DNA of 64,000 nt from DASQPR01 sp963831705 (GCA_963831705.1 CAWHRE010000009.1:1-64000); one strand, 5' to 3'. Positions 36,697-46,159 are shown, counted from the first letter of the stretch. Notes: generated from the letters alone by a model not told the origin. Program-made: numbers and translations.

Positions 36697-37747
36697 TCAG
36701 CGACGCCGGCGCGCGGAGTTCGTCGGTCGCGAACGCCGCGACGCCGTCGTCGAACGTGACCGTCGCCCGGAATCCGAGCAGCTCTTCCGCCAGGGCGGGT
36801 GAGGCGACCACGTGCCGTACGTCAGCGGGGCGCGCACCCCCGACGATCACCGGCGCCGGCCCGTTCATCGCGCTGGCCAGCGTGGTGGCGAATTCGCCGA
36901 TCGTGTGCGGCCGGCCGGAGCAGACGTTGACGGCACGGAACCCGGGCCGCGGCCGTTCCAGCGCGCGTACGTTGGCCCGGGCCACATCGGTGACGTGGAC
37001 GAAGTCGCGGTACTGACGACCGTCTTCGAGAACGCGCGGTGCCTCACCTGCGACGAGTGCCGATCGGAAGATCGACGCCACGCCCGCGTACGGCGTGTCC
37101 CGGGGCATCCGAGGGCCGTACACGTTGTGGTAGCGCATTGCCCATACCGAGCCGCCGGTCTGCCGGGCCCAGGCTGCGGCCAGGTGCTCCTGCGCGAGCT
37201 TCGTCGCCGCGTACGTACTCTGCGGCGCCAGCGGCGCATCCTCCGGCACCAGCTGCCACTCCAGCGGGGCATCGCAGCGAGGGCACGGCGGCTCGAAGCG
37301 GCCCGCGTCGATGTCCTCGGCCCGACGAGCGGCCGGCCGTACGATGCCGTGCTCGGGGCACCGATAGCGACCTTCGCCGTACACGACCATCGAACTGGCC
37401 AGCACGATATGCGAGACACCGGCCCGGTACGCCTCGGCCAGCAGCACGGCGGTCGCATAGTCGTTGTTGTGCACGTACATCGGTGCATCGGTCGGGTTGA
37501 GCCCGTGGCCGACCGCGGCGGCCTGATGACAGATGGCATCCACGCCCGGCAGAAGCGTTCGCAGCAGGTCAGCGTTCTCGACCGCGCCCCGGACGAGATC
37601 GTGCCGGTCGCACCAGTGCGGTGGCTCGGCACCGTGCGCCTGCGGCACGAGTGCGTCGAGCGCAACGACCTCGTGGCCGTCGTCGGCGAGCTCGTCGGCG
37701 ATGTGCGACCCAATGAACCCGGCCGCGCCGGTGACCAGAACCTTCAC
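36689..37747 (-). CDS. NAD-dependent sugar epimerase/dehydratase
   Basis: 352 residues, extended short-chain dehydrogenase. VTGAAGFIGSH binds NAD; the active-site Ser/Tyr/Lys are in LASSMVVYGE and STYAATKLAQE. An inserted segment around residues 150-180 has Cys pairs (CPEHG, CPRCDAPLEW) that look like a zinc-ribbon insertion, unusual for the family. Likely acts on a nucleotide sugar, product unknown. GTG 37747 has no binding site but TACGGT lies a few nt upstream, so it may be leaderless. Overlaps the preceding plus-strand stop by 8 bp. Confidence 0.82.
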   Translation of the reverse strand: MKVLVTGAAGFIGSHIADELADDGHEVVALDALVPQAHGAEPPHWCDRHDLVRGAVENADLLRTLLPGVDAICHQAAAVGHGLNPTDAPMYVHNNDYATAVLLAEAYRAGVSHIVLASSMVVYGEGRYRCPEHGIVRPAARRAEDIDAGRFEPPCPRCDAPLEWQLVPEDAPLAPQSTYAATKLAQEHLAAAWARQTGGSVWAMRYHNVYGPRMPRDTPYAGVASIFRSALVAGEAPRVLEDGRQYRDFVHVTDVARANVRALERPRPGFRAVNVCSGRPHTIGEFATTLASAMNGPAPVIVGGARPADVRHVVASPALAEELLGFRATVTFDDGVAAFATDELRAPASLTS

Positions 37748-37810
37748 CGATCGACCGTAAGCGCACCGCACGCCAATCCGGGGTGCGGCGCGACCACGGT
37801 AAGGGAATGG

Positions 37811-38434
37811 TTATCCATACGTAGGGTGCTGCGGCCACCCCGCGGGCGAGTCTTCCCAGTCCTCCTGTCGCCCATACGGTGCGAGATCCATGATCTTGGC
37901 ATCGAACAGTAGCGCGTCGACGCCACGGCTGGTGGTGAAGTAGGTGCGGTAAACATCGTCGCCGTCGCGTAGGAACACGCTCATGCTGAAGCCGCCGGCC
38001 GGCTCGCAGTCCACGCTGAACGAACTGCCACGCGACGATACGTGCGGCACGGTCCAGCCCTTCTCCTGCCAGTAGCCGTGCATCTGCTCGAACGGCATGT
38101 CCGAGGCGATCACGAACGTGATGTCCTTCGCATTGATGCTCGGCAGGTTCGTCACGTTGTTCGTGAAGTTCGTGCAACCGCCGCAGAACTTGCCCGGCCC
38201 GTTGTCCATGAACTGGTAAAGCACCAACTGCGTACGGCCATCAAAGAGGTCGAGCAGCGTCTTTGTGCCGGTTTCGCTCTCGAACGGATAGTCGGCCGAG
38301 AACTTGACCATCGGCAGCCGCCGACGCCAGGCGGCCAGCGCGTCCAGCGCTCGGGTCGCCTCCTTCTCCGCCAGAAGGAGTTCATCGCGTGCCGCTTGCC
38401 ACTCCTCGGCCGTTACGACCTCAGGCTTATTCAT
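37811..38434 (-). CDS. DUF899 thioredoxin-like protein
   Basis: 207 residues of the DUF899 family. CGGCTNF (about residue 87-93) is the redox or metal motif, followed by DMPFEQMHGYWQEKGW and a closing YFTTSRGVDAL...DLAPYGRQEDWEDSP. Cytoplasmic by sequence. Function of the family is unsettled; oxidoreductase is inferred from the fold. ATG 38434 has GGAC upstream. It sits 63 bp upstream of the epimerase on the same strand. Confidence 0.85.
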   Translation of the reverse strand: MNKPEVVTAEEWQAARDELLLAEKEATRALDALAAWRRRLPMVKFSADYPFESETGTKTLLDLFDGRTQLVLYQFMDNGPGKFCGGCTNFTNNVTNLPSINAKDITFVIASDMPFEQMHGYWQEKGWTVPHVSSRGSSFSVDCEPAGGFSMSVFLRDGDDVYRTYFTTSRGVDALLFDAKIMDLAPYGRQEDWEDSPAGWPQHPTYG

Positions 38435-38503
38435 GATCTATGTCCTTTTCGTCGGTCGGTCCCGTCACTATGACTCGCCGGACCGACAAAACTCATCGGT
38501 ACG

Positions 38504-39868
38504 TCACCACGCGGTGAGCAGCAGGGAATTGATGAGCAACGCGGTGACGGCCTGACCGATCAGCCACGACCGGCGCGCGGGCAACAACGCTGCGGCCGCG
38601 ACCAGCCAGATCGCGAACGGTAGCCAGATCCGCTCGACCTCGGCCTTGCTCAGGCCGGAAACATCCGCGGCGAGCACGCCCACCAACGCCAGGAGAGGCA
38701 ACAGGACCACCGGCCGGACCGGCAGATCGGCACGCGTGAGCGCGGACGGCACCCGAGCAAAAAATCGGCGCAGAACGGGCCAGAGCACCGGGCCGACGCA
38801 CGCGACGAGACAGGCCAGGTCCGCCCAGATCCAGTAGGCGTACGGTCGTTCGGCGCCCCAACCTTGGTAGTAGCGCCGAACCACGAGGTGGTACCCAGTG
38901 AGCCACCAGAAGCCGGCCGCCGTGAAACCCGCCGCCACGACCGCGAACCCGATGGCCGCCGCGATCAGGCTGCGTAGCCGCTCACCCGGCTTGAGCCAGA
39001 TGGCCACGAGCGCGACCAGCCCGAACAGCACGAGCCCGTACGACAGGTACAGCGTGTAGCCGAGGAGTACGCCACCGATCGCAGCGCGCCACCATCCGGG
39101 CAACGAAATCAGGGCGACCGCGGCGGCCGCGACTCCCATGAACAGTCCGTCCCCGGACGTGCCGACCCACACCGCACCCGGGAACAGCACGAGAAACGGC
39201 AGCGCGGCCCGCGCCATCGTGTCGGTACCGCCGAGCGAGCGCAGCGTGATCGCGACACAGACCGGCGCGATCGCACCGACCACAATGCAGGCGACTCCGG
39301 CCGGACCTCCGCCGCCGAGGCCGATGCGGTGCAACGCGACGAATACCAGCAGCGCACCCGGCGGATGCCCGGCGACGTCGGTCGGCCAGGAGCCCGGTTC
39401 GCGGGCGATGATGTGCGACGTGAACGTCGCCAGCAAAGTCCGTACGCTGCCGGCGTGCGAGGCGGTCGGCACATACGAGTCGTCGCCGGCGAGACGCCCG
39501 GCGATGCCGTGGTGCCACCCGTCGATCAGCGCCAGCCCGAACGTCCACGTCAGCGTCGCCGCGTACGCGGTCCACATCAGGCGGCGCCACGACCACGCCG
39601 AGACGGCATCGGCGAACGCGTAGCGAATCACCAGCACGCCAATACCGATCGCGATCGGCGTACCGATGCCGACATGCGGCTTCCATCGAGCGGCGAGCGG
39701 AGCGGCACTCGCGTGAATCAGCACGCCGTGGTGATTGAGGATCGCTCCCAGCGCGGCGATGAACGCTACGAACGCGATTTCCGCACCGAGCAGGATCAGA
39801 TCGGCCCGATGGCGCACCGGCGCAGACGTGGCTTCCAGGGGCGGCGAGACCGCGAGCGTTGTGGGCAT
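38504..39868 (-). CDS. polytopic membrane protein, GT-C-like (paralogue of the 29-kb gene)
   Basis: About 454 residues with 11-12 membrane segments. The loop motif VAGHPPGALLVFVALHRIG and the GDDSYVP acidic loop match the protein at 29291-30673. Divergent from the glycosyltransferase 2 operon that starts at 40037, so a polyprenyl-phosphate-sugar-dependent transfer is a reasonable guess (GT2 makes the lipid-linked sugar, GT-C uses it). ATG 39868 has TAACGT about 12 nt upstream and no binding site, suggesting leaderless translation. Confidence 0.68.
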   Translation of the reverse strand: MPTTLAVSPPLEATSAPVRHRADLILLGAEIAFVAFIAALGAILNHHGVLIHASAAPLAARWKPHVGIGTPIAIGIGVLVIRYAFADAVSAWSWRRLMWTAYAATLTWTFGLALIDGWHHGIAGRLAGDDSYVPTASHAGSVRTLLATFTSHIIAREPGSWPTDVAGHPPGALLVFVALHRIGLGGGGPAGVACIVVGAIAPVCVAITLRSLGGTDTMARAALPFLVLFPGAVWVGTSGDGLFMGVAAAAVALISLPGWWRAAIGGVLLGYTLYLSYGLVLFGLVALVAIWLKPGERLRSLIAAAIGFAVVAAGFTAAGFWWLTGYHLVVRRYYQGWGAERPYAYWIWADLACLVACVGPVLWPVLRRFFARVPSALTRADLPVRPVVLLPLLALVGVLAADVSGLSKAEVERIWLPFAIWLVAAAALLPARRSWLIGQAVTALLINSLLLTAW

Positions 39869-40036
39869 AGTGGCGGATGACGTTACCGGCTCGCAGGACT
39901 TCCGGACGGTGAATCGCGTCAATGTCACCGGGCTGTAAGCGTCTCGTTCCCGTACCGTAAGAAATGGTGCTTCGGTAAGCAGTCTGTAATCGTCGAAGCA
40001 GCTCAGGCCGCCGCGGTTGCCCCTTAGCGTGAGGGC

Positions 40037-40699
40037 GTGGATGATCTCGCAGACGTGATCCTGCCGTGCCTCAACGAGGCGCCGGCCCTTCCGTGGGTGC
40101 TGCAACGCTTTCCTATCGGTTATCACGCAATCGTGGTGGACAACGGTTCAACCGACGGCTCACCGGATGTCGCACGCCGCTACGGCGCGACCGTCATTCA
40201 CGTACCGCAGCGTGGTTTCGGTGCGGCCGCGCACGCCGGACTGGAGGCCGCGACCGCGCCCATCGTGTGCTTCATGGATGCGGATGCGTCGTTCGATCCG
40301 GAACAGCTCGATCGCGTCGCGACGCCGATCGCGGCCGGTACGGCCGACCTGATGCTCGGGCGCCGTCGCCCCACCGCATCCGGCGCGTGGCCGTGGCACG
40401 CGCGCTTGGGCAACGCGGTCGTCGCCGCGCGGCTCCGGCGTAGCGCCGGGCTGGCCGTACACGATCTCGGTCCGATGCGGGCCGCGCGACGTGAGGCGCT
40501 CCTCGGCCTCAACCTCCGCGACCGGCGATTCGGGTATCCGCTGGAGATGATGGTCGCGGCCGCGCGCGCCGGGTGGCGGGTCGCCGAAGTCGACATCGAC
40601 TACCACCCGCGATTCGAGGGTACGAAGTCGAAGGTCACCGGCACTCTTCGCGGCACGTTGCGCACCATTTCCGACATGAGTGCGGTGCTCGCCCGATGA
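40037..40699 (+). CDS. family 2 glycosyltransferase
   Basis: 220 residues. VILPCLNEAPALPWVL, VVDNGSTDGSPDVA, CFMDADASFDPEQL (DxD) and a C-terminal RFGYPLEMMVAAARAGWRVAEVDIDY are typical of GT2 enzymes of the dolichyl/polyprenyl-phosphate sugar synthase type, but no membrane helix is present. First gene of an operon in which every junction overlaps by 4 nt (40037-43696). Start GTG 40037. Confidence 0.88.
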   Translation: MDDLADVILPCLNEAPALPWVLQRFPIGYHAIVVDNGSTDGSPDVARRYGATVIHVPQRGFGAAAHAGLEAATAPIVCFMDADASFDPEQLDRVATPIAAGTADLMLGRRRPTASGAWPWHARLGNAVVAARLRRSAGLAVHDLGPMRAARREALLGLNLRDRRFGYPLEMMVAAARAGWRVAEVDIDYHPRFEGTKSKVTGTLRGTLRTISDMSAVLAR

Positions 40700-41380
40700 C
40701 GGTTCAGTTGCTGGTCATCGCAAAGGCGCCGATCGCCGGGCGGGTCAAGACGAGACTCTGTCCGCCGTGTACGCCGGACCAGGCCGCCGCGATCGCCGCC
40801 GCCGCCCTGTCCGACACACTCGTGGCGGCGAGCGCGTTTCCGGCGATCCGGCGGACGATCGTGCTCGATCCCGGACCCGGATCCGGTCACATTCGAGCCG
40901 CCATCCGGCTGGCGGCTCGCGCTGCAGCACGGTGACGGCCTGGGTACGCGCCTCGCAAACGCGTTCCGGGATACCGCGATGGTCGGCGTCTCGACCGTGC
41001 TGATCGGGATGGACACGCCGCAGGTCACGGCGGCGTTGCTGCGATCGGTGACCGACGGTCTCGTGTCGGCGGACGCCGTGCTGGCACCGGCCGACGACGG
41101 TGGCTGGTGGGCGCTCGCGCTGCGCGAGCCCGGCCACGCCCGAGTGCTCGCCGATGTCCCGATGTCAACGCCGCGTACCGGGAGCGATAGCCATGCCGCT
41201 CTCCGTGCGCTCAGACTGACGGTTGCCCGCGGGCCGAAACTGCGAGACGTCGACGTCGCGGCGGACGCGATCCACGTCGCTGCGCTGTGTCCGGATGGCT
41301 CGTTCGCGGCCGCGGTCGGCGCATGTATCGGCGGTTCATTCGCGGGTTCGCGCTCGGCCACGGTCGGGGCTGCGGCATGA
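40696..41380 (+). pseudogene. DUF2064 glycosyltransferase-like protein, frame broken once
   Basis: About 228 residues if bridged. The first part reads MTVQLLVIAKAPIAGRVKTR ... RRTIVLDP (nucleotidyl-binding GKTRL-type start). The second, in the next frame, reads SGWRLALQHGDGLGTRLANA then MVGVSTVLIGMDTPQ, LAPADDGGWWALAL and VPMSTPRTG, all DUF2064 signatures. The break is a single base near 40865-40885, in CCCGGACCCGGATCCGG. The rest of the operon is intact, so a sequence error is likely. ATGA overlaps both neighbours. Confidence 0.78.
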
Positions 41381-42027
41381 CCAGCGCGCTCGCCTATTAC
41401 GGCGCCGCGCTCAGGCGCGCGGCATCCGGGGACGACGAGGCGCATCTGCGGCTGATCGATCCAGCCGGGCTACGCCCGGCTATCCGGCTGACGCCCGCCT
41501 CCTGGTGCTCGTTGCGCCCCGGCGACGCCGGCCTGCTCGCCCGCTGCACCGGCGCCACGCTCGATGTCGGCTGCGGACCGGGCCGGCTGACCGCCGCGCT
41601 GACGACTCGGTGGGTGCGTACGCTCGGCATCGACATCAGCCCGGAAGCCGTACGCCAGACCCGAAGCCGTGGCGCCGACGCCGAACTGGCGTGCATTCTG
41701 ACCACCGATCTGGCGCCCCGCGCGTGGCACCACATTCTGCTGGTCGACGGCAATATCGGCATCGGCGGCGACCCGCACGCGCTGCTGGCCAGATGCCGCG
41801 ACCTACTGGTGCCCGGCGGCGACATGCTCATCGAGGTCGACGCTCCCGGTACGCACAGCTGGACCGGCTCGGTCCATCTCGGCTATCGGGGTGCGGTCAG
41901 CTCACCGTTCGCGTGGGCCGTGGTCGGCGCCGACGACCTCGCCGAACTCGCATCGGTCGCATCGATGTCCGTCCTGGATAGGTGGACGGATTCGGGCCGT
42001 TGGTTCGCTCGGTTGGCGTACGCATGA
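41377..42027 (+). CDS. SAM-dependent methyltransferase
   Basis: 216 residues. The SAM site is LDVGCGPGRLTAAL, followed by TLGIDISPEAV and LLVDGNIGIGGDP (acidic loop). Class I methyltransferase; the acceptor is unknown. Overlaps DUF2064 and the oxidoreductase by ATGA on both sides. Confidence 0.85.
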   Translation: MTSALAYYGAALRRAASGDDEAHLRLIDPAGLRPAIRLTPASWCSLRPGDAGLLARCTGATLDVGCGPGRLTAALTTRWVRTLGIDISPEAVRQTRSRGADAELACILTTDLAPRAWHHILLVDGNIGIGGDPHALLARCRDLLVPGGDMLIEVDAPGTHSWTGSVHLGYRGAVSSPFAWAVVGADDLAELASVASMSVLDRWTDSGRWFARLAYA

Positions 42028-43286
42028 GCGCGCCGGTCCGATTGATCGACAAGCTCGGCCGATTGGCGTGCGGGATGAACACGCTATTCCGGTTGATCTA
42101 CAAGCTCGGCGACACGCCGCTGCCGGCGCCGCCCGATGCGCTGCGCCGGGGCCCGCTGCGCGAAGGGACGTTCGAATCGCCGCTGCGCTCGAAACGCTTG
42201 ACCACACAGCTCGGCATGTGGCTCGGTATCGCGTTCGGCGTCTGCTTCGTCACCGGACTGATCAGCCATTTCATCCAGCATCCGGGTGGCTGGTTCTGGT
42301 GGCCGTCCCGGCCGATCTGGCTCTACCGCGTCACGCAGGGCGTACACGTCGCGACCGGGTTCGCGACCGTCCCGCTGCTGGGTGCGAAGCTCTGGTCGGT
42401 CTATCCGAAGTTGTTCGTCTGGCCGCCCGCGAAGAACGTCGCGCAGGCGCTGGAGCGCGGATCGATCGCGATCCTGGTTGCGTCCGGGCTGTTCCAGATC
42501 ACGACCGGCATCCTGAACGTCGCGAAGTGGTACGCGCCGATGGGATTCAACTTCACCACGGCGCACTACTGGACGGCTTGGCTCGCGATCGGAGCGTTGC
42601 TCGTACACATTGCCGTGCAGCTACCGGTGATCCGCGACAATCTCGGGCGCCGCGGGCGCGATCACACCGATCCGCCGGTCGAGGGTCTGTCCCGGCGCGG
42701 GCTGCTCACGACCGTCGCCGTTACCGCCGGCGTGATCACGATCGCGACGGTCGGTGAGACGGTCACGCCGCTCGGCCCGCTGTCGGTACTGGGCGGCCGT
42801 CGCCCGAATCAGGGTCCGCAGGGGCTGCCGGTGAACAAGTCCGCGGTTGCGGCGGGCGTACTCACGTCCGCGACCGATCCGGCGTACCGGCTTACGTTGA
42901 TCGGACCGGCCGGGACTCGCCAGATCTCGCTCGACGATCTGCGGGCGATGCCGCAACACACGGTGCAGCTCCCGATCGCGTGCGTGGAAGGCTGGAGTGC
43001 GACCGCGACGTGGACCGGGATCCGCGTCCGTGACCTGGCCGCGCTCGCCGGAGTGCGGGACGGCAACGCGAGCATCGAAGTCACGTCCCTCCAGAAGAAC
43101 AGCCAGTACGCGCAGTCCGTGCTACCGAAGCCGCATGTCCGCGACGAACTCACACTGCTCGCGCTGCAAATCGACGGGCATCCGCTCGCACTCGATCACG
43201 GCTACCCGGCGCGGATCATCGCACCGAACCGGCCGGGCGTACTTCAGACGAAGTGGGTCAGCGTCCTGCGGGTGATGCCATCGTGA
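42024..43286 (+). CDS. membrane molybdopterin-dependent oxidoreductase
   Basis: About 420 residues. The N-terminal half has four or five membrane segments (about 70-90, 110-130, 150-170, 190-210, 230-250) with conserved His (ISHFIQH, GVHVATG, AHYWTAW) like a cytochrome b561 domain. The C-terminal half is a sulfite-oxidase-type molybdopterin domain with the Mo-ligand Cys in IACVEGWSATATWTGIRVRDL and HGYPARII. It probably transfers electrons across the membrane; substrate unknown. Confidence 0.82.
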   Translation: MSAPVRLIDKLGRLACGMNTLFRLIYKLGDTPLPAPPDALRRGPLREGTFESPLRSKRLTTQLGMWLGIAFGVCFVTGLISHFIQHPGGWFWWPSRPIWLYRVTQGVHVATGFATVPLLGAKLWSVYPKLFVWPPAKNVAQALERGSIAILVASGLFQITTGILNVAKWYAPMGFNFTTAHYWTAWLAIGALLVHIAVQLPVIRDNLGRRGRDHTDPPVEGLSRRGLLTTVAVTAGVITIATVGETVTPLGPLSVLGGRRPNQGPQGLPVNKSAVAAGVLTSATDPAYRLTLIGPAGTRQISLDDLRAMPQHTVQLPIACVEGWSATATWTGIRVRDLAALAGVRDGNASIEVTSLQKNSQYAQSVLPKPHVRDELTLLALQIDGHPLALDHGYPARIIAPNRPGVLQTKWVSVLRVMPS

Positions 43287-43696
43287 GGGCGACTCGGATC
43301 TCCCTGGTCCTGATCGGCTGCGCGATGATGCTGTTCGGCGCGGTCAGCGCGGTGACGAACCACAGCTTCAAGGCGTTCCGGCATCTCGGATTCCTGGTCG
43401 GCGCGCTCGTCGTGCACGACGGTTTCCTGCTCCCGATATTCCTGCTGATCGGGCTGGTCGTGCACCGGTTCGTACCTGCTCGTAGCCGCGGCGTCGTTCA
43501 AGCCGCGTTGATCGCGACGGCGGCGGTGACGTTCGTGGCGATCCCGTTCGTGCTCGGGTACGGCCGTCTCCCCGACAACCCGTCCGCACTCCCCCGCGAC
43601 TACACCGCGGGCTATCTCATCGTGCTGGGCGCCATCTGGCTGACCGCCGCCATCTCGATCGCCGTCCGCCACCGTCACCGCGCAACTGGAAGCTAG
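43283..43696 (+). CDS. small membrane protein of the oxidoreductase operon
   Basis: 137 residues, four membrane segments, basic start MRATRIS. Contains HSFKAFRHLGFLVGA and LVVHRF. Not recognised. GTG 43283 overlaps the oxidoreductase stop (GTGA), so it is likely a partner subunit or accessory of that enzyme. Its stop overlaps the convergent kinase stop by 4 nt. Confidence 0.72.
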   Translation: MRATRISLVLIGCAMMLFGAVSAVTNHSFKAFRHLGFLVGALVVHDGFLLPIFLLIGLVVHRFVPARSRGVVQAALIATAAVTFVAIPFVLGYGRLPDNPSALPRDYTAGYLIVLGAIWLTAAISIAVRHRHRATGS

Positions 43697-44733
43697 GGGG
43701 AGGCGGGAGCTGCTGCGGGGAGGCGGACCACGAACTGGCAGCCGTCATCGACGTTCTCGACCGCCACCGCACCCTTGTGTGCCTCCACAAGTCCGCGCAC
43801 GATCGCCAAGCCCAATCCCCCACCGCCAACACCATCGGGATCGCGATGATGCCGGGGCGTACGCGCAGCCTCCCCACGGAACGCGACGTCGAACACTCGC
43901 CCGAGGTCCTCCTCCGGGATGCCGCCGCACCGATCGGTGATCGAGAACCATCCACCCTGCTGGTCTTGGCCGCCGCTCACCGTGACGGTGCCGTCCGACG
44001 GCGTGTACCGGATCGCATTGCGCAGCAGATTGTTCACGACCCGGGAGAGTTCGGGTTCGCTCGCCTGTACGACCGGCCAACCGGCCTCGGACGCGATCAG
44101 ATGGATGCCGCGTGCATCGGCCAGCGGCGCGGCGGACGCGACCGCGTCGGAGATGATGTCGCCGAGCGGCACGTTGGCGACGGACAGCTTCAACGCGCCG
44201 GCGTTGATCCGAGACAGCTCGAACAAATCGTCGACAAGTTGCGTCATCCGGTCGGTCTCGATCCGGATGCGCCGGTGATATTCGGCGACACCTTCGGGGT
44301 CGCTGACGATTCCGTCCTCCAGCGCCTCGGCCATCGCCCGCATACCGGCCAGCGGCGTACGCAGGTCGTGCGAGACCCACGCGACCAGCTCCCGCCGCCC
44401 GACCTCCATCTGCCGCTCACGAGCGCGCATCTCCTCCGCCCACATCGCGTCGGCGGCCAGCCTGCGGCCGAGCCAGACGCCCATCGCGAGACTGACCGCG
44501 CCACTCAGCCCGATGACGATCAGCAGAACGCGCAGATCGTGGTGGGACAGGAACATCGCCTGGGCGACGAGGAAAATGCCGGCCAGCACTCCGACCACCG
44601 AAATGCAGACCAGCAGGATGATGTGCAGGACAATCGAGCGCCCGCGAAGCAGCCGGTGCACCAGGCCGCCGAGCACCGCCGCACCGGCAGCGCCACCCAA
44701 CGCGAGCCCGAAGATCGACAGTAGATCATGCAT
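43693..44733 (-). CDS. two-component sensor histidine kinase
   Basis: 346 residues. Two or three membrane segments in the first 95 residues with almost no extracytoplasmic domain, then HisKA with VSHDLRTPL (phospho-His), N box NLLRNAIRYTP, G1 FSITDRCGGIPEEDLGR and G2 GGGGLGLAIVR. The G1 box reads DRCGGIP where DxGxGIP is usual, so Cys replaces Gly. Downstream of and overlapping the response-regulator gene. Lies convergent to the oxidoreductase operon. Confidence 0.92.
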   Translation of the reverse strand: MHDLLSIFGLALGGAAGAAVLGGLVHRLLRGRSIVLHIILLVCISVVGVLAGIFLVAQAMFLSHHDLRVLLIVIGLSGAVSLAMGVWLGRRLAADAMWAEEMRARERQMEVGRRELVAWVSHDLRTPLAGMRAMAEALEDGIVSDPEGVAEYHRRIRIETDRMTQLVDDLFELSRINAGALKLSVANVPLGDIISDAVASAAPLADARGIHLIASEAGWPVVQASEPELSRVVNNLLRNAIRYTPSDGTVTVSGGQDQQGGWFSITDRCGGIPEEDLGRVFDVAFRGEAARTPRHHRDPDGVGGGGLGLAIVRGLVEAHKGAVAVENVDDGCQFVVRLPAAAPASP

Positions 44734-45475
44734 GGCGCGACGCCAGCTCGTACCGGTAACCGACGCCCCACACGGTCACGATCCGCTTCGGATTCGCAGG
44801 ATCGTCCTCGATCTTCTCGCGCAGACGCCGGACGTGCACGGTCACCGTCGATTGGTCGCCGAACGTCCAGCCCCAGACCGACTTGAGTAGCTCTTGCCGG
44901 CGTACCACGCGGCCCGGGTTACGCAGCAGGAACAGCAACAGATCGAATTCCCGCACGGTCAGCGCGAGTTCGCTGCCGCCGCGGGTCGCGACCCGGCGAG
45001 CGGCGTCCACCATCAGGTCACCATCGACGAACACCTCGGACGGGACGGTCTCCGATGCCGCCGGAGCCGCCGCACGGGACCTCCGGAGCACCGACTGCAC
45101 CCGCAACACCAGCTCACGCGGCGAGAACGGCTTGGTCACGTAATCGTCCGCGCCAAGTTGCAGGCCGAGGACGCGGTCGGCCTCCTCGCCCAGAGCAGTC
45201 AACATCACAATGGGTACGCCGTCCGGCCGTGCCCGTAGCTGCCGGCACACCTCCAGGCCGACGTGGGCGGTTCGTGCGCCGCGATCACCGGGCTGATCCG
45301 AAGCGGGCAGCATCAAATCCAAGATCACGAGGTCCGGGCTCTCGGACGCGAACTTCGCCAGTGCCGTACGGCCGTCGCCGGCCAGGATCACCTCGAAGTC
45401 GGCGCGTTCGAGATACCGCCGTACGACGTCGCTGACGGTCGGATCGTCGTCCACGACGAGCACACGTTGCCCCAT
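44726..45475 (-). CDS. OmpR/PhoB-family response regulator
   Basis: 249 residues. Receiver domain with VLVVDDDPTV, phospho-Asp in VILDLMLP, Thr (MLTALGE) and Lys (YVTKPFSP); winged-helix DNA-binding domain from about residue 150 (LTVREFDLLLFLLRNPGRVV, VTVHVRRLREKIEDDP, VWGVGYRYE). A roughly 15-residue insertion (ASDQPGDRGARTAHVG) follows the phospho-Asp loop, which is unusual. It overlaps the kinase start. Targets may include the neighbouring operon. Confidence 0.93.
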   Translation of the reverse strand: MGQRVLVVDDDPTVSDVVRRYLERADFEVILAGDGRTALAKFASESPDLVILDLMLPASDQPGDRGARTAHVGLEVCRQLRARPDGVPIVMLTALGEEADRVLGLQLGADDYVTKPFSPRELVLRVQSVLRRSRAAAPAASETVPSEVFVDGDLMVDAARRVATRGGSELALTVREFDLLLFLLRNPGRVVRRQELLKSVWGWTFGDQSTVTVHVRRLREKIEDDPANPKRIVTVWGVGYRYELASRHA

Positions 45476-45550
45476 TCTCGGAGCCTACGTCCCGGCCCTC
45501 GACCGGGGCGCCTCGCGCGGCGGCCCGTCAGAATTCCGTAAGCCGCGAAG

Positions 45551-46159
45551 TCAGGCGGCCAGCGTGCGGATCGCAAGCGCGATGATGAGCAGCGCGGATA
45601 CCGCAGCGGTGGCCAAACGGCCGGCCGGGCCGCCGAGGTACCGACCGAGCGCCGAACCGCCGACCGCGAGAAACAGCTGCCAGCTGGCCGACGCCACGAA
45701 CACCGCGACCGCGAACACGCCACCCAGCCAGGATGTCGGGGCGCGATGGCCGAGGACGAGCGCGGCGAAGTAGATGACCGTGGCCGGATTGAGCAGCGTC
45801 AGTCCGAGCACCCCCAGGTACGCCCGCCGGGGGCTCGCGAAGCCGGCCGATGATCGGCTGGGATCCCGATGATGCCGCCAGGCGCCCAGGGCGATCTGGA
45901 TCGCGATCCCGATCAGCACACAGCCCGCGACGATCCGCAGCGGCGTGGCGATCGGGGCGACAATCGACGCGATCGCGGCGCCGCCGAGCACCGCGACCAG
46001 CGCGTACAGGCCGTCGGCGGTCGCTACGCCGAGCGCTCCACCGGCTCCGATGCGCAACGAGGTCCGGGCGGACAGCCCGAGAATCAGTACGCCGATCGCG
46101 CCGACCGGAATCGCCACGCCATAGCCCGCGACCAGTCCGGCGATCAACGCGTTCATCAC
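45551..46159 (-). CDS. LysE/RhtB-family amino-acid exporter
   Basis: 202 residues, six membrane segments. The LysE features GVAIPVGAIGVLILG and GLTLLNPATVIYFAALV are present. Cargo unknown. Start at one of two adjacent ATGs (46159 or 46156). Confidence 0.85.
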   Translation of the reverse strand: MMNALIAGLVAGYGVAIPVGAIGVLILGLSARTSLRIGAGGALGVATADGLYALVAVLGGAAIASIVAPIATPLRIVAGCVLIGIAIQIALGAWRHHRDPSRSSAGFASPRRAYLGVLGLTLLNPATVIYFAALVLGHRAPTSWLGGVFAVAVFVASASWQLFLAVGGSALGRYLGGPAGRLATAAVSALLIIALAIRTLAA

